From Clostridiaceae bacterium (lineage in GTDB: Bacteria; Bacillota; Clostridia; DSM-8532), in NCBI GenBank assembly GCA_012840245.1, contig DULR01000025.1, positions 1 to 64,000 of the forward strand: 64,000 bases of DNA, in the 5' to 3' direction. Positions 38,578-48,794 of this stretch are shown piece after piece. The first letter of the stretch is position 1, and every line of letters starts with the position of its first letter. Both the position numbers and the translations under genes were made by a program. The notes below the pieces were generated by a model. That model saw only the letters and a list, made by a program, of their open reading frames with translations. It did not search any database and had not been told where the DNA came from.

Positions 38578-39525
38578 TTAATCATCGCTAGAAGCAAGCT
38601 TCAGGTCAAGTGCTGCAAGCTTCTGAACAACTTCTTCAAGTGATTTGCGTCCGAGATTTCTGACCTTCATCATCTCTTCCTCTGTCTTGCTGATCAGATC
38701 ATCGACAGTATTGATACCTGCTCTCTTCAGGCAGTTATATGAACGAACCGACAGATCAAGCTCTTCGATTGTCATCTCAAGGATCTTGTCTTTTGCCGGC
38801 TCTCCTTTTTCTACGAGAACCTCGGTATTCTTCGCTCTGTCTGTCAGATTGATGAACAGATTCAGATGATCGCTCAGAATCTTTGCGCCAAGACTGATTG
38901 CTTCGTCCGGGGCGATAGTGCCGTCGGTCCAGACTTCTATGGTAAGTTTATCATAGTCGGTTACCTGTCCTACACGGGTGTCTTCAACAGTATAATTCAC
39001 CTTTGTTACAGGCGTATATATCGAATCCACCGGTATTACTCCTATCGGCTGGTTCGGAAGCTTGTTCTTTTCAGCCGGTACATAACCGCGGCCATGACTG
39101 ACGTTTATTTCCATGAAGAATCTGTTGTTACCGCTGATTGTGGCGATATGCAAATCAGGGTTCAATATCTCAACATCTGCATCCTGTTTTATATCTGCAG
39201 CCGTAATTTCGCCTTCGCCTTCGTAATCGATATACAATGTTTTTGGCTGGTCAGTGAAAAGCTTCAAGCGAAGTCCTTTAATGTTGAGAATAATCTCAGT
39301 CATATCTTCGACAACACCGGGAATGGTGGTAAACTCGTGAAGTACGCCGTCGATCTTGATCGATGTTACGGCAACTCCTGGCAGAGAGGAAAGAAGAATC
39401 CTTCTGAGCGAATTCCCCAATGTTGTGCCATAGCCTCTTTCCAAAGGCTCTACGACAAACTTGCCATATTTTTTGTCCTCTGAGATTTCAGTACATTCAA
39501 TCCTGGGCTTTTCCATTTCGATCAT
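38578..39525 (-). CDS. rpoA: RNA polymerase alpha subunit
   Basis: Scaffold for polymerase assembly. The N-terminal domain has [25 protein letters not shown] (quoted as [17 protein letters not shown]), and the C-terminal domain [17 protein letters not shown] contacts UP elements and activators. 315 residues is normal length. AAGGAGGG seven bases before the first ATG supports this start over the second methionine three codons on. Confidence 0.99.
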   Translation of the reverse strand: MIEMEKPRIECTEISEDKKYGKFVVEPLERGYGTTLGNSLRRILLSSLPGVAVTSIKIDGVLHEFTTIPGVVEDMTEIILNIKGLRLKLFTDQPKTLYIDYEGEGEITAADIKQDADVEILNPDLHIATISGNNRFFMEINVSHGRGYVPAEKNKLPNQPIGVIPVDSIYTPVTKVNYTVEDTRVGQVTDYDKLTIEVWTDGTIAPDEAISLGAKILSDHLNLFINLTDRAKNTEVLVEKGEPAKDKILEMTIEELDLSVRSYNCLKRAGINTVDDLISKTEEEMMKVRNLGRKSLEEVVQKLAALDLKLASSDD

Positions 39526-39574
39526 TAGACAACCCTCCTTGGGTTATTTTATTATGAGGGTAATTGCATATTGA

Positions 39575-40201
39575 TTACTTGGAGTACAACTCAACAATGA
39601 GATGCTCCTGAACGTTGAGATCAATATCCTCACGGGATGGCAATGCAACTACCTTACCCTTAAGATTTTCCTGATCCACTTCAAGCCACTTCGGAACAAC
39701 CTTTGCTCCAGTTACTTCAAGAATCTCTTTGAAACGGACTGACTTTCTTCCCCTGTCGTTTACGCTGATGGTGTCGCCCACCTTGACGATATAGGAAGGT
39801 ATATTGAGTCTCTTTCCGTTAACATCGAAATGACCGTGTGTTACAAGCTGACGGGCTTCGGCTCTTGTGGTCCCGAATCCCATTCTGTAAACAACGTTGT
39901 CAAGTCTGCTTTCCAATAATTGCAACAGGTTTTCACCTGTAATACCCTTTTTCCTGTTAGCCATTTCAAAATACTTTCTGAACTGGCTTTCCAATAATCC
40001 ATAGAATCTCTTTGCCTTCTGCTTCTCACGAAGCTGAATGCCGTATTCAGATAACTTTTTCTTTGTTGCGCCATGCTGACCGGGTGCATATGGCCTTCTT
40101 CCGATAGCGCATTTATTTGAATAGCATCTCTCGCCTTTCAGAAAAAGCTTTTGCCCTTCTCTGCGGCAGAGCTTGCATGATGCGTCTGTATATCTTGCCA
40201 T
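39575..40201 (-). CDS. rpsD: Ribosomal protein S4
   Basis: Primary 16S rRNA-binding protein and regulator of translation in many bacteria. This is the zinc form: C-x-x-C (CKLC), then CYSNKC near the start. The S4 domain includes [13 protein letters not shown] and [10 protein letters not shown]. In Bacillus rpsD stands alone; here it sits inside the alpha cluster, between rpsK and rpoA, as in enteric bacteria. That makes autoregulation through the cluster leader possible. Confidence 0.98.
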   Translation of the reverse strand: MARYTDASCKLCRREGQKLFLKGERCYSNKCAIGRRPYAPGQHGATKKKLSEYGIQLREKQKAKRFYGLLESQFRKYFEMANRKKGITGENLLQLLESRLDNVVYRMGFGTTRAEARQLVTHGHFDVNGKRLNIPSYIVKVGDTISVNDRGRKSVRFKEILEVTGAKVVPKWLEVDQENLKGKVVALPSREDIDLNVQEHLIVELYSK

Positions 40202-40218
40202 CTATCCTTACACCTCCA

Positions 40219-40617
40219 TTAAACCCTTCTTCTCTTAGGCGGTCTGCATCCGTTGTGCGGTATGGGGGTTACATCCTTGATAAGATTTACCTCCAACCCA
40301 GCCGCCTGGAGTGCACGGATTGCCGCCTCACGGCCGGCTCCCGGTCCTTTTACATAAACCGATACAGTCTTCAGGCCATGTTCCATTGCAGCCTTTGCCG
40401 CAGTCTCGGCAGCCTGCTGAGCTGCGAAAGGAGTGCTCTTCTTGGAGCCCCTGAAGCCCAGTCCACCTGCACTTGCCCATGATATGGCATTTCCCTGAAC
40501 ATCGGTTATGGTAACGATGGTATTGTTAAAGGAAGACCGGATATGGGCTGCGCCACGCTCTATATTTTTCTTTTCCTTTTTCTTCCTAGATCTTCTAACA
40601 ACTTTAGCTGCTGCCAT
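40219..40617 (-). CDS. rpsK: Ribosomal protein S11
   Basis: Platform protein of the small subunit. [29 protein letters not shown] and the C-terminal [12 protein letters not shown] are the family marks. 132 residues, normal length with a basic N-terminal tail. Co-transcribed with rpsM (20 bases upstream) and rpsD. Confidence 0.98.
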   Translation of the reverse strand: MAAAKVVRRSRKKKEKKNIERGAAHIRSSFNNTIVTITDVQGNAISWASAGGLGFRGSKKSTPFAAQQAAETAAKAAMEHGLKTVSVYVKGPGAGREAAIRALQAAGLEVNLIKDVTPIPHNGCRPPKRRRV

Positions 40618-40637
40618 TTTATATATCGACCTCCCGA

Positions 40638-41006
40638 TTACTTCTTCTTGTTGGCAATAGTCTTCCTGGGTCCTTTACGGGTTCTGGCATTAGTCTTCGT
40701 CCTCTGCCCGCGAACCGGCAACCCCATTCTATGCCTGATTCCACGATAACACCTTATTTCAACAAGGCGTTTTATATTAAGCGCAACCTCTCTTCTCAGG
40801 TCGCCTTCAACGGTATATTCCTTTTCGATTGTGTCCCGGAGCTTCGAGATCTCATCGTCTGTAAGGTCACGTACGCGTGTATCGGGGTTGATTCCCGTTT
40901 TTGCCAATATTTCATTGGAACGGGTTCTTCCTATCCCGTAAATATACGTAAGGCCGATTTCTACTCTTTTTTCTCTTGGCAAGTCAACACCTGCTATACG
41001 AGCCAA
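40638..41006 (-). CDS. rpsM: Ribosomal protein S13
   Basis: Small-subunit head protein at the A/B1 bridge. [20 protein letters not shown] and the C-terminal [14 protein letters not shown] are standard. The track start at 41045 adds 13 codons with no homology. GGAGGTG precedes a TTG at 41006, which gives the canonical N-terminus. A 283-base gap with three hairpins separates it from rpmJ, so it probably has its own leader control. Confidence 0.97.
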   Translation of the reverse strand: MARIAGVDLPREKRVEIGLTYIYGIGRTRSNEILAKTGINPDTRVRDLTDDEISKLRDTIEKEYTVEGDLRREVALNIKRLVEIRCYRGIRHRMGLPVRGQRTKTNARTRKGPRKTIANKKK

Positions 41007-41152
41007 ATTACTACACCTCCGATTGGTATTGTTTAACCACTGCAATTCAATTATTTATATATATTAAACTCTCGTCGAATCCCAAAGAAACTGCTTTCTA
41101 AGAAACATATTCTCCAGAATATATTCACCTCTTATCAGTTAATAGATTGAGT

Positions 41153-41278
41153 GAAAAATTCCTTCGGTAATTTTTCTGAAGAACAGAATTTCTTCAGAAA
41201 TTCTATTCTTTGGGCAGCCGCATTCTCAGAGAATTTATAATCATATTTCAGCGCCGGTAACTTATTCAAGTTACCGGC
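41153..41278 (-). promoter_or_regulatory. Three tandem hairpins in the rpmJ-rpsM gap
   Basis: Three perfect stems lie in 126 bases: GCCGGTAACTT/AAGTTACCGGC (41253-41278, four-base loop), AGAATTTC/GAAATTCT (41185-41204), and GAAAAATT/AATTTTTC (41153-41176). None is followed by a T-run. They precede rpsM in the transcript, where enteric bacteria have the S4-binding pseudoknot that controls the alpha operon. I infer a candidate S4-type leader; the structures themselves are directly visible. Confidence 0.55.
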
Positions 41279-41289
41279 TTGAACATATC

Positions 41290-41403
41290 TTAACCTTGTC
41301 TTTGCTTATGCTTAGGATTTTCGCAGATAACCATAACGCGCCCTTTCCTGCGGATTATCTTGCACTTTTCACAAATCTTCTTTACTGACGGTTTTACCTT
41401 CAT
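41290..41403 (-). CDS. rpmJ: Ribosomal protein L36
   Basis: Too short for the ORF track. The 37 codons read [19 protein letters not shown] and end [11 protein letters not shown]. The zinc ligands (C-x-x-C, C and H) are all there, so this is the zinc-binding form. It lies 51 bases after infA in the transcript. Confidence 0.97.
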   Translation of the reverse strand: MKVKPSVKKICEKCKIIRRKGRVMVICENPKHKQRQG

Positions 41404-41454
41404 AACTGACCCTCCTGTTCAATGGTCTCCTGCTTGGGAGTGACAAGCTTCATC

Positions 41455-41673
41455 CTATTTACCTCTCCATGTGATACGGCCGCGAGAAAGGTCATACGTT
41501 GACATTTCAACAGTAACTTTATCACCAGGAAGAATTCTGATGTAATTCATTCTTAACTTACCTGATATATGTGCCAGAATTACATGACCATTCTCAAGCT
41601 GTACTCTGAAGTTCGCGTTTGGAAGTGCTTCCAGTACGGTTCCCTCCAGCTCAATAACATCTTCCTTTGACAA
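41455..41673 (-). CDS. infA: Translation initiation factor IF-1
   Basis: Binds the A site of the 30S subunit during initiation. The 72-residue OB-fold protein has [21 protein letters not shown] and ends [12 protein letters not shown], both canonical. It starts at a TTG with GGGGGG seven bases upstream. The initiation factor itself is thus made from a weak start codon. Confidence 0.97.
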   Translation of the reverse strand: MSKEDVIELEGTVLEALPNANFRVQLENGHVILAHISGKLRMNYIRILPGDKVTVEMSTYDLSRGRITWRGK

Positions 41674-41693
41674 ATAAATACCCCCCTCGCTAA

Positions 41694-41966
41694 TTATTGT
41701 TGTTCCTCAATATAACTATCAATGGCTTTTTTCAGATCGGCATCCAGAAGCTTCTTTTTTGCTGATATTATATTGGATATATCTTCGGCAACCCTGTCGG
41801 TAATCAAAAGATGCTTCAGCTTCTTCTTTTTAGGATTGCTCACTGTCCTTAACATACCGTCTGCCACAAGGACATGCTGACTATCCAAAATACCAATGAT
41901 AATCATTACTCGGTCTTTATCCCTGCCGGCTTTTGACCGGACATAACGGCCTATAATGGTATCCAA
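41694..41966 (-). CDS. KOW-domain RNA-binding protein, L14e/L6e/L27e-like
   Basis: A 90-residue protein with a KOW motif ([20 protein letters not shown]). It is the small protein typically found between map and infA in Clostridia and related Bacillota; the exact role on the ribosome or elsewhere is not settled. It starts at a TTG after AGGGGAAAG. A promoter 120 bases upstream gives it and infA-rpmJ independent expression. Confidence 0.88.
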   Translation of the reverse strand: MDTIIGRYVRSKAGRDKDRVMIIIGILDSQHVLVADGMLRTVSNPKKKKLKHLLITDRVAEDISNIISAKKKLLDADLKKAIDSYIEEQQ

Positions 41967-42085
41967 GTTTCTTTCCCCTATCTTAACTTAATTAAGATTG
42001 ATGACGAACCAAAACACTCATTACATAAGGCTTTGCAGTAAAATTCAATAGCAAAATAAACAAGCTGCAACTGCGCCAAGTATAT

Positions 42086-42114
42086 ATTTTATAATAAATC
42101 CGCCTCTATTTCAA
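42086..42114 (-). promoter_or_regulatory. Internal promoter in the spc/alpha cluster
   Basis: In the 172-base gap after map, on the minus strand: TTGAAA, a 17-base spacer and TAAAAT. It lies about 120 bases before the KOW-protein start and would drive that gene, infA and rpmJ separately from the S10 promoter. Confidence 0.6.
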
Positions 42115-42138
42115 GATTCTTAACTTATTTCATCAATT

Positions 42139-42906
42139 CTAATATAATCTGGTCAATATTTCCGGTCCATTTGGCGTTACAGCCAAAGTGTTCTCATGGT
42201 GAGCAGACAATTTACCGTCATTTGTCACCACTGTCCATTTGTCATCGAGCACCCGCACCTTCCAGGTGCCGATATTGATCATAGGCTCTATGGCAAGTGT
42301 CATTCCGGAACTTAACCTTACACCCTTTTCCCTGGTAACGTAATTGGGTATCTGCGGCTCTTCGTGCATTTCAGTTCCTATCCCGTGGCCCACATAATCC
42401 CGTACCACCTTGTATCCTTTGCTTTCAGCATACTCCTGAATGGCTTTGGATATATCGCTGATCCTGTTGCCTTCAACTGCCTGGGCCATACCTCTGTTAA
42501 AGGCTTCCTCTGTGTGATAGATCAGATCTTTTGCCTCTTTTGAAACCTCGCCCACAGCATAGGTTCTTGCTGCGTCACCGTGATATCCGTCAAGGATAGC
42601 TCCTACATCGATACTGATTATATCTCCCTCTTTAAGAGCATAGTCGCCTGGTATCCCGTGGATCACCACATCGTTCACCGATGTGCATATCGATCCGGGA
42701 AAATCCAGCCCGCCATATGCGCAGGGATATCCCTTGAATGATGGAATGGCTCCTTTATTGCGGATGATCTCTTCGGCTATCCTGTCCAGCTCTATGGTCG
42801 TTATGCCGGGTCTTATGATCTCTGCCATTTTATGATGGACCAGTGCCACGACTTCGCCGGCACGTCTCATTTTGTCCAGTTCACGCCGGGATTTTATATA
42901 AATCAT
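42139..42906 (-). CDS. map: Methionine aminopeptidase, type I
   Basis: Removes the initiator methionine from new proteins. The 255-residue protein has the pita-bread-fold metal ligands in ISIDVGAILDGYHGDAART, GHGIGTEMHEEP and AIEPMIN. There is no N-terminal zinc extension, so it is the short type Ia form. It starts 13 bases after adk. Confidence 0.98.
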   Translation of the reverse strand: MIYIKSRRELDKMRRAGEVVALVHHKMAEIIRPGITTIELDRIAEEIIRNKGAIPSFKGYPCAYGGLDFPGSICTSVNDVVIHGIPGDYALKEGDIISIDVGAILDGYHGDAARTYAVGEVSKEAKDLIYHTEEAFNRGMAQAVEGNRISDISKAIQEYAESKGYKVVRDYVGHGIGTEMHEEPQIPNYVTREKGVRLSSGMTLAIEPMINIGTWKVRVLDDKWTVVTNDGKLSAHHENTLAVTPNGPEILTRLY

Positions 42907-42919
42907 TGTTAACTACCTT

Positions 42920-43576
42920 TTATACCCTCTTTGTTAAATTTTTCAGACTCTCCAGTATTTCACGGGTCGTTACCTCTTTAGGTTTTGTCCCGTCAAAATC
43001 CAACAGAAGTCCTTTTTTCTGATAATAATCAACAAGCGGGCTGGTCTGTTGGTGGTAAGTTCTCAGTCTTTCCCTGATAGTTTCCTCTTTGTCGTCATCT
43101 CTTATATAAAGCCTGCTGCCGCACACATCGCAGATACCTTCCGTTTTGGGTGGATTGCTTTCCATATGATATATTTTGCCGCACGGGCACATCCTTCTTC
43201 CGGAAAGTCTCTTTATTATCACGCTGTCATCCGCCGTAATGTTTATCACGGCATCAATGGCAGTATTGCGCTCATCAAGCATTTTATCGAACAATTGAGC
43301 CTGAGGTATGGTTCTGGGAAAACCGTCCATAATAAACCCGTTTTTGCAATCATCGTCTTTCAGCCTGCTGCCGACAATGTCAACAGTGACGTCATCAGGG
43401 ACAAGCTTTCCTGAATCAATATAGCTCCTGGCCAATAAACCCAGGGGCGTTCCTCCCTTTATATTGGCCCTGAATATATCTCCTGTTGAAATATGGGGTA
43501 TTTTCAATTCTTCCGACAAAACCGCAGCCTGGGTTCCTTTACCGGCACCCGGAGGCCCTAACAGTATCAGTCTCAT
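42920..43576 (-). CDS. adk: Adenylate kinase, zinc-type
   Basis: Interconverts AMP, ADP and ATP. P-loop GPPGAGKGTQ near the start, the NMP-binding part GDIFRANI, and a LID with four cysteines (CPCGKIYH...CDVCG), which marks the zinc-bound LID seen in Gram-positive bacteria. 218 residues, normal length. A good AAGG-type site precedes the ATG, and a 15-bp hairpin separates it from secY. Confidence 0.98.
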   Translation of the reverse strand: MRLILLGPPGAGKGTQAAVLSEELKIPHISTGDIFRANIKGGTPLGLLARSYIDSGKLVPDDVTVDIVGSRLKDDDCKNGFIMDGFPRTIPQAQLFDKMLDERNTAIDAVINITADDSVIIKRLSGRRMCPCGKIYHMESNPPKTEGICDVCGSRLYIRDDDKEETIRERLRTYHQQTSPLVDYYQKKGLLLDFDGTKPKEVTTREILESLKNLTKRV

Positions 43577-43597
43577 AACACACCTTCCGGAGTTTAA

Positions 43598-43631
43598 TGT
43601 GGTTCACGAGAGTAATCTCTCATGAACCACA
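43598..43631 (-). repeat. Intercistronic hairpin, secY-adk
   Basis: TGTGGTTCACGAGAG pairs with CTCTCATGAACCACA over a four-base loop, with one G-T pair. It lies between the secY stop and the adk start with no T-run, so read-through should occur. It may protect or process the transcript. Confidence 0.7.
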
Positions 43632-43640
43632 ATTTAACTT

Positions 43641-44930
43641 CTATTCAAGGAATCCTTTATAGTGCCTCATAATGAGCTGGGATTCTATCTGTTTGGCGGT
43701 CTCAAGCGCAACACCAACCATGATCAGCAGCGATGTTCCTCCAAAACCTATCCTTACCTGGGTAATCAGCTCAAGCAGGCTTGGAAGAATTGTGACCATG
43801 GCAAGGAAGAAAGCTCCGAACCATGTGATGCGGTTAAGTACTTTTGCTATATAGTCGCTTGTCGGTTTTCCGGGACGGATGCCGGGTATAAAACCGCCGT
43901 TCTTACGTATATTATTGGCAACTTCTACCGGATTAAACGCTATCATTGTATAAAAGAATGTGAAGAACAATACGAGCAAAGCAGTGACCACCATATATAT
44001 CGGGCTCCTGCCGAAATTTTTCAGCGTTGCTACGAATCCGGTCGTTACATTAGGAAAGAGAAAGCTAAATACAGTCGGTATAAAGGACATGATCGACATT
44101 GCGAAAATTATAGGCATAACACCTGCCAGGTTTACCTGGATAGGTATATGGGAGCTCTGTCCACCATACATCTTACGTCCTACTACACGCTTGGCGTACT
44201 GAACGGGCAATCTTCTTTCGGCCTGGGTAACGAAAATTACGAAAACTACTACGGCAACAAAAACCAATACGATCGCTGCTACAATCAGTACTCCAACGGC
44301 AAGTCTGCCATCCATCGAATATCCTTTGATGATATTGTAGAGAGTACTGAATGCCACAGGACCTCTTGATATAATGTTTACAAAGATTATAAGCGAAATG
44401 CCGTTTCCTATGCCATACTCATTCATCTGTTCACCCAGCCACATGATAAAGGCTGTACCGGCTGTAAGCGAGAATGTAATTGTCAGGAATGACAGTACAC
44501 TCGGACGTGCTATGGCATTGCCAAACCCAATGTACATAAAGGTTGCCTGAAGGAAACCAAGTATGACTGTTCCATATCTTGTCCACTGGGCAAGTTTCTT
44601 CCTTCCTTCCTCGCCTTCCTTCTGCATTCTTTCGAGTGCAGGTATGGCAACGGTCAGAAGCTGCAGGATGATCGAAGCATTGATGTACGGAGTTATCGAC
44701 ATTGCAAAGATACTTGCATTTTCAAAAGCGCCTCCGCCGATAATGTTCATGTAACCAAAAAGTCCACCCTGCTCGGCAACCATGGCCGCAAGTACAGATC
44801 TATCCATGCCGGGGATGGGGATGTAGACGCCTAAGCGGTATACCAGCAACAGAAGAAATGTCATTATTAATTTCTTTCTTATGTCGGCTATACGCCAGGC
44901 ATTTCTGATCGGAGAAAAAATGCTCTCCAT
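43641..44930 (-). CDS. secY: Protein translocase channel SecY
   Basis: The pore of the general secretion machinery. The 429-residue protein has ten hydrophobic helices; GVYIPIPGMDRSVL lies near the start, and the C-terminal half has NPVEVANNIRKNGGFIPGIRPG. It is in its usual place after rplO, two bases apart. It would export the SLH and 1106-residue proteins of this window among many others. Confidence 0.99.
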   Translation of the reverse strand: MESIFSPIRNAWRIADIRKKLIMTFLLLLVYRLGVYIPIPGMDRSVLAAMVAEQGGLFGYMNIIGGGAFENASIFAMSITPYINASIILQLLTVAIPALERMQKEGEEGRKKLAQWTRYGTVILGFLQATFMYIGFGNAIARPSVLSFLTITFSLTAGTAFIMWLGEQMNEYGIGNGISLIIFVNIISRGPVAFSTLYNIIKGYSMDGRLAVGVLIVAAIVLVFVAVVVFVIFVTQAERRLPVQYAKRVVGRKMYGGQSSHIPIQVNLAGVMPIIFAMSIMSFIPTVFSFLFPNVTTGFVATLKNFGRSPIYMVVTALLVLFFTFFYTMIAFNPVEVANNIRKNGGFIPGIRPGKPTSDYIAKVLNRITWFGAFFLAMVTILPSLLELITQVRIGFGGTSLLIMVGVALETAKQIESQLIMRHYKGFLE

Positions 44931-44931
44931 C

Positions 44932-45372
44932 CTAAATCACCTCAGCCTTTCCTCCTAAAGCTTCTATCTTCTCTGAAGCTGTCTTTGTGAATCTGGCAGC
45001 CTTGACAGTAAGCTTTTTAGTTAGATTGCCGTTCCCAAGAATAACAATTCCGTCATTTATTTTCTTTATAATACCGCTTTGCTTAAGCAATTCGGCAGTA
45101 ACCTCGGTACCGTTCTCAAACCTTTCGAGATCAGAAAGATTGACTTCGGTGTATACTTTTCTGAACTCATAGTTATTGAAGCCTCTTTTGGGTATCCTTC
45201 TGAAAAGAGGCATCTGTCCGCCTTCGAAGCCCGGTCTTACACCGCCGCCCGATCTTGCGTTCTGGCCTTTATGACCCCTGCCAGCAGTTTTTCCGTTACC
45301 GGAGCCATGGCCTCTGCCTTTACGCTTTGGAGCCTGTTTGGGTGCTCCAGGTTTTAATTCGTACAGTTTCAC
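44932..45372 (-). CDS. rplO: Ribosomal protein L15
   Basis: Late-assembling large-subunit protein. [20 protein letters not shown] and [18 protein letters not shown] are diagnostic. The track start at 45381 adds three codons that overlap the AAGGAGG site. The GTG at 45372, eight bases after that site, gives the canonical MKLYELKPG. 146 residues. Confidence 0.96.
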   Translation of the reverse strand: MKLYELKPGAPKQAPKRKGRGHGSGNGKTAGRGHKGQNARSGGGVRPGFEGGQMPLFRRIPKRGFNNYEFRKVYTEVNLSDLERFENGTEVTAELLKQSGIIKKINDGIVILGNGNLTKKLTVKAARFTKTASEKIEALGGKAEVI

Positions 45373-45386
45373 TGGTTGCACCTCCT

Positions 45387-45566
45387 TTATACTTCTTCAA
45401 CTTGCAAAAGATGTGATACTTTATTTATCATTCCACGAATCTGGGGATTGTCTTCATGTTCGACAGTCTGCCCGATTTTCCTAAGACCAAGAGCGGCCAC
45501 TGTAGCCTTCTGATCTTCTTTGCACTTAATTGTACTCTTCTTGAGAGTGATTTTCAAATTGCCCAT
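45387..45566 (-). CDS. rpmD: Ribosomal protein L30
   Basis: Too short for the ORF track. The 59 codons read [20 protein letters not shown], with [20 protein letters not shown] in the middle, the standard L30 core. AGGAGG precedes the ATG at a normal distance. It lies between rpsE and rplO as usual. Confidence 0.96.
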   Translation of the reverse strand: MGNLKITLKKSTIKCKEDQKATVAALGLRKIGQTVEHEDNPQIRGMINKVSHLLQVEEV

Positions 45567-45578
45567 GAAGGCTACCTC

Positions 45579-46079
45579 CTATCCTAGAATTTCGTCTACT
45601 GTTTTTCCTCTGAGTTTTGCGATCATCTCAGCGGTCCTCAGCTGAGCAAGACCTTCCATGGTAGCACGTACCATGTTGGTAGGATTGCTCGATCCTAAAG
45701 ATTTTGTATATATATCGCTGATTCCGGCAAGCTCCAGAACCGCTCTCACAGGTCCGCCTGCAATAACGCCGGTACCTTCTTTGGCAGGTTTGAGCAATAC
45801 CTTTCCAGCGCCATATACTCCCATGGATTCATGCGGAATGGTTGTTCCTACCCTTGGAATGTAGATAAGATTCTTTTTGGCATCTTCAATCCCTTTACGG
45901 ATAGCGTCCGGGATTTCCGCTGCTTTTCCGCTTCCAACGCCTACATAGCCGTTTTCATCGCCTACTACTACAAGTGCGCTGAATCTGAAGTTTCTGCCGC
46001 CTTTAACAACCTTGGTAACGCGGCCGATATTCACAACTTTTTCTTTAAGGTCCAGAGTACTAGGATCTATTTTCTGCAA
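45579..46079 (-). CDS. rpsE: Ribosomal protein S5
   Basis: Decoding-site accuracy protein of the small subunit. [35 protein letters not shown] and [13 protein letters not shown] are the family blocks. It starts at a TTG after GGAGGGG. 166 residues, normal length. Confidence 0.97.
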   Translation of the reverse strand: MQKIDPSTLDLKEKVVNIGRVTKVVKGGRNFRFSALVVVGDENGYVGVGSGKAAEIPDAIRKGIEDAKKNLIYIPRVGTTIPHESMGVYGAGKVLLKPAKEGTGVIAGGPVRAVLELAGISDIYTKSLGSSNPTNMVRATMEGLAQLRTAEMIAKLRGKTVDEILG

Positions 46080-46110
46080 TTTGTTCCCCTCCTTCTACAT
46101 TGGGATGCGA

Positions 46111-46479
46111 TCAGAATTCGAGGCCGGCTTCTCTTGCGCCGTCTGCGAGTTCCTTAACCCTTCCGTGATAAAGGTAGCCGCCTCTGTCGAATACTACCTG
46201 CTTGATACCCTTCTCGATTGCTTTGGATCCAATAAGCTTGCCGACCTCTCTGGCGGCCTGTTTATTGCCTGTATAATCAAGCTTTCCTTTGAGAGCCTCA
46301 TCCAGGGTGGATGCTGCAACAAGAGTGGTGCTGCTAACATCATCGATAATTTGGGCATATATGTGCTTAGAACTCCTGAATACACACAAGCGTGGCTTTT
46401 CGGACGTGCCGCTTATTTTCTTGCGTACACGGACATGCTTGCGGAGCCTTATTTCATTTTTGTCGATACGCTTTATCAT
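46111..46479 (-). CDS. rplR: Ribosomal protein L18
   Basis: 5S rRNA-binding protein. [18 protein letters not shown] and [19 protein letters not shown] are typical (22-base basic N-tail before them). 122 residues. It sits between rplF and rpsE in the standard order. Confidence 0.97.
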   Translation of the reverse strand: MIKRIDKNEIRLRKHVRVRKKISGTSEKPRLCVFRSSKHIYAQIIDDVSSTTLVAASTLDEALKGKLDYTGNKQAAREVGKLIGSKAIEKGIKQVVFDRGGYLYHGRVKELADGAREAGLEF

Positions 46480-46497
46480 CTACACTCACTCCTCTCT

Positions 46498-47046
46498 CTA
46501 CTTCTTACCTTTGGCGCCGGTCTTACCTTCCTTGCGGATGATATTTTCACCGGTATACCTGATTCCTTTACCTTTATAGGGTTCGGGAGGACGTTTCTTG
46601 CGTATTTGTGCTGCAATCTCACCAACAAGCTGCTTGTCTGCGCCTTTGACTATGATCTTGTCCTGAGAAGGAACCTCAATGGTGATTCCTTTCGGCTCTT
46701 CGATCTCTACCGGATGGGAATATCCCAATGTCAGTACAAGCTTTTTGCCCTGCTTTGCTGCTCTGTAACCAACACCAACGATCTCGAGGCTTTTTTCAAA
46801 ACCCTTGGAAACTCCAGTGACCATATTGTTTATCAGCGCGCGGGTAAGCCCGTGGAGAGCCTTGTTCTCCTTCTCGTCATCAGGACGCTTTACAACTATA
46901 GTGTTTCCTTCTTTTTCGATTGTCATATTGGGATGAAAGCTTGCACTCAAGGTTCCCAGGGGACCTTTTACTGTCAGTTCATGACCGTTAAGCTTTACAT
47001 CCACACCTGCCGGTATCGTAACCGGAATGTTTCCTACACGTGACAT
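46498..47046 (-). CDS. rplF: Ribosomal protein L6
   Basis: Large-subunit protein near the factor-binding site. [20 protein letters not shown] starts it, and [19 protein letters not shown] closes it. 182 residues. A 192-base gap with two hairpins precedes it in the transcript, unusual for this operon. Confidence 0.98.
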   Translation of the reverse strand: MSRVGNIPVTIPAGVDVKLNGHELTVKGPLGTLSASFHPNMTIEKEGNTIVVKRPDDEKENKALHGLTRALINNMVTGVSKGFEKSLEIVGVGYRAAKQGKKLVLTLGYSHPVEIEEPKGITIEVPSQDKIIVKGADKQLVGEIAAQIRKKRPPEPYKGKGIRYTGENIIRKEGKTGAKGKK

Positions 47047-47173
47047 AAAATAAACCTCCAGTCCTTATATTGCGAGGATTCTTCAATACGAAGCTTTATA
47101 ACCGTATTTGAGCAATCCTTTTTTCAGGAACTATAATATTCTTAAAAACTTCATTTTACATGTTGACTTAGGT

Positions 47174-47230
47174 CAAAAAATGAAAAGAAATTTTCATTTT
47201 TTGAAACGTATTTTAGCCTGCGGCTAAAAT
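47174..47230 (-). repeat. Two palindromes in the rpsH-rplF gap
   Basis: CAAAAAATGAAAA pairs perfectly with TTTTCATTTTTTG over a four-base loop (47174-47203), and ATTTTAGCC pairs with GGCTAAAAT over three bases (47210-47230). The second is followed on the plus strand by TTTTTTT but on the minus strand by none, so they do not look like minus-strand terminators. No gene in the gap. Confidence 0.75.
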
Positions 47231-47238
47231 TCGTTTTT

Positions 47239-47637
47239 TTACCATACGAACGCAAGCACTTCTCCGCCAACGCCAAGCTTCCTGGCCTCTTTGTCAGTCA
47301 TAACGCCCTTTGAAGTTGAAACGATGGCGATGCCAAGCCCGCCGAGAACTTTGGGAACTTCGTCTTTCTTGGCATATATCCTGAGTCCGGGCTTGCTTAT
47401 TCTTTTAACGCCTGAAATTACACACTTCTTGTTTTCTGCATATTTCAGCGTGATCCTTATGATTCCCTGCTTCTTATCGTCTATTTCTATAAAATCTTTG
47501 ATATAACCCTCGTCCAGCAAAATCTTCGCTATCTGCTTCTTGAGGTTCGATGCCGGAATGTCAACTGTCTGATGTTTGGAACTTGCGGCATTCCTTATCC
47601 TTGTAAGCATATCTGCAATTACATCGGTTGCATGCAT
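47239..47637 (-). CDS. rpsH: Ribosomal protein S8
   Basis: 16S rRNA-binding protein, and in enteric bacteria the repressor of the spc operon. [18 protein letters not shown] and the C-terminal [20 protein letters not shown] are standard. 132 residues. It ends just before a pair of palindromes that separate it from rplF. Confidence 0.98.
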   Translation of the reverse strand: MHATDVIADMLTRIRNAASSKHQTVDIPASNLKKQIAKILLDEGYIKDFIEIDDKKQGIIRITLKYAENKKCVISGVKRISKPGLRIYAKKDEVPKVLGGLGIAIVSTSKGVMTDKEARKLGVGGEVLAFVW

Positions 47638-47662
47638 TATTACAGACCTCCTTTCGCTTCTA

Positions 47663-47848
47663 TTACCAGCTTGCTTTCTTTACGCCTGGTATCTGGCCCT
47701 TATATGCTAAGTCTCTGAAGCAAAGACGGCAAATGCCGAACTTCCTCATATAGGCGTGAGGTCTGCCACAGAGCTTGCAGCGATTATAATACCTGGTGGA
47801 AAACTTCGGCTTTCTTTGCTGCTTGATTATCATGGACTTTTTAGCCAT
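47663..47848 (-). CDS. rpsZ: Ribosomal protein S14, zinc type
   Basis: The 61-residue S14 with two C-x-x-C zinc pairs ([10 protein letters not shown] and CRLCFRDLA). This form (rpsZ or rpsN1) is normal for Gram-positive bacteria. The zinc-free longer form, used during zinc shortage, would be elsewhere. Confidence 0.97.
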   Translation of the reverse strand: MAKKSMIIKQQRKPKFSTRYYNRCKLCGRPHAYMRKFGICRLCFRDLAYKGQIPGVKKASW

Positions 47849-47863
47849 ATATGGTTACCTCCT

Positions 47864-48406
47864 TTAGCTCTTTGCAAATGGCATCCCGAGCAATGAGAGC
47901 AGTTCCTTTGCCTCTTCATCTGTCTGGGCTGTCGTAACAAACGTTATATCCATACCGCGTACCTTGTCTACCTTGTCGTATTCGATTTCGGGAAAGATCA
48001 GCTGTTCTTTCACACCCATGGTAAAGTTACCGCGACCATCAAAGGAATCCGGATTGACACCTCTGAAGTCCCTTACTCTGGGAAGAGCTACATTGAAAAG
48101 CTTATCAACAAACTCATACATTTTATTGCCGCGAAGGGTTGTCTTGCATCCGATATTCATGCCTTCACGGATCTTGAATGCCGCAACCGATTTTTTGGCC
48201 TTTGTGACAACTGCCTTTTGTCCGGCGATCAATGCCATTTCGTTAGCGGCTGTCTCTATAGCTTTGGGATTTTCTTTCACATCACCAACGCCCATATTGA
48301 GTACTACTTTAACAAGCTTCGGGATCTGCATAGGAGACGAATAATTGAACTTTTCCTGCAGAGCCTGAACAACTTCGTTCTTATACTTGTCAAGCAATCT
48401 TGGCAT
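47864..48406 (-). CDS. rplE: Ribosomal protein L5
   Basis: 5S rRNA-binding protein at the central protuberance. [39 protein letters not shown] and [18 protein letters not shown] are typical. 180 residues, normal length, with AGGAGG upstream. Confidence 0.98.
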   Translation of the reverse strand: MPRLLDKYKNEVVQALQEKFNYSSPMQIPKLVKVVLNMGVGDVKENPKAIETAANEMALIAGQKAVVTKAKKSVAAFKIREGMNIGCKTTLRGNKMYEFVDKLFNVALPRVRDFRGVNPDSFDGRGNFTMGVKEQLIFPEIEYDKVDKVRGMDITFVTTAQTDEEAKELLSLLGMPFAKS

Positions 48407-48428
48407 GTCTTGTCAACCTCCTTAAGGA

Positions 48429-48776
48429 TTACTCCTTGTCTTTTCCGATAATGTCAATTACTTCGCCGCACTTCTTACAGACTCTTGCCTTGGAACCGTT
48501 GTCCATTATTCTTTTCCCAATCTTGGTAGGTTTGCCGCAGCTTCTGCAAATGAACATTACTTTATCTAAATAAATAGGTGCTTCCTGGTGAATGATTCCA
48601 CCCTCTTTGAAACCCTTGCCCGGTTTCGGCTTAACATGCTTGGTAATAATGTTTACGCCTTCAACTAGCACCTTGCGCTCAGATGCATCAACATCAAGAA
48701 CCTTGCCTTTTTTGCCTGCATCCTTGCCATTCAGGATATAAACCATATCTCCTTTTTTGACATGTGCTTTTGCCAT
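48429..48776 (-). CDS. rplX: Ribosomal protein L24 with zinc motif
   Basis: Assembly initiator with a KOW domain (KKGDMVYILNGKDAGKKGKV). The C-terminal part carries two C-x-x-C pairs, CRSCGKPTKIG and CKKCGE, as in many Gram-positive L24 proteins. 115 residues. Confidence 0.97.
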   Translation of the reverse strand: MAKAHVKKGDMVYILNGKDAGKKGKVLDVDASERKVLVEGVNIITKHVKPKPGKGFKEGGIIHQEAPIYLDKVMFICRSCGKPTKIGKRIMDNGSKARVCKKCGEVIDIIGKDKE

Positions 48777-48794
48777 TTTGTCAAGCCTCCTTCC

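Noticed and set aside
46012-47043. 343-codon ORF antisense to rplF-rplR
   Set aside because: It crosses two ribosomal genes whose reading frames are certain; cysteine- and leucine-rich composition is typical of a shadow frame.
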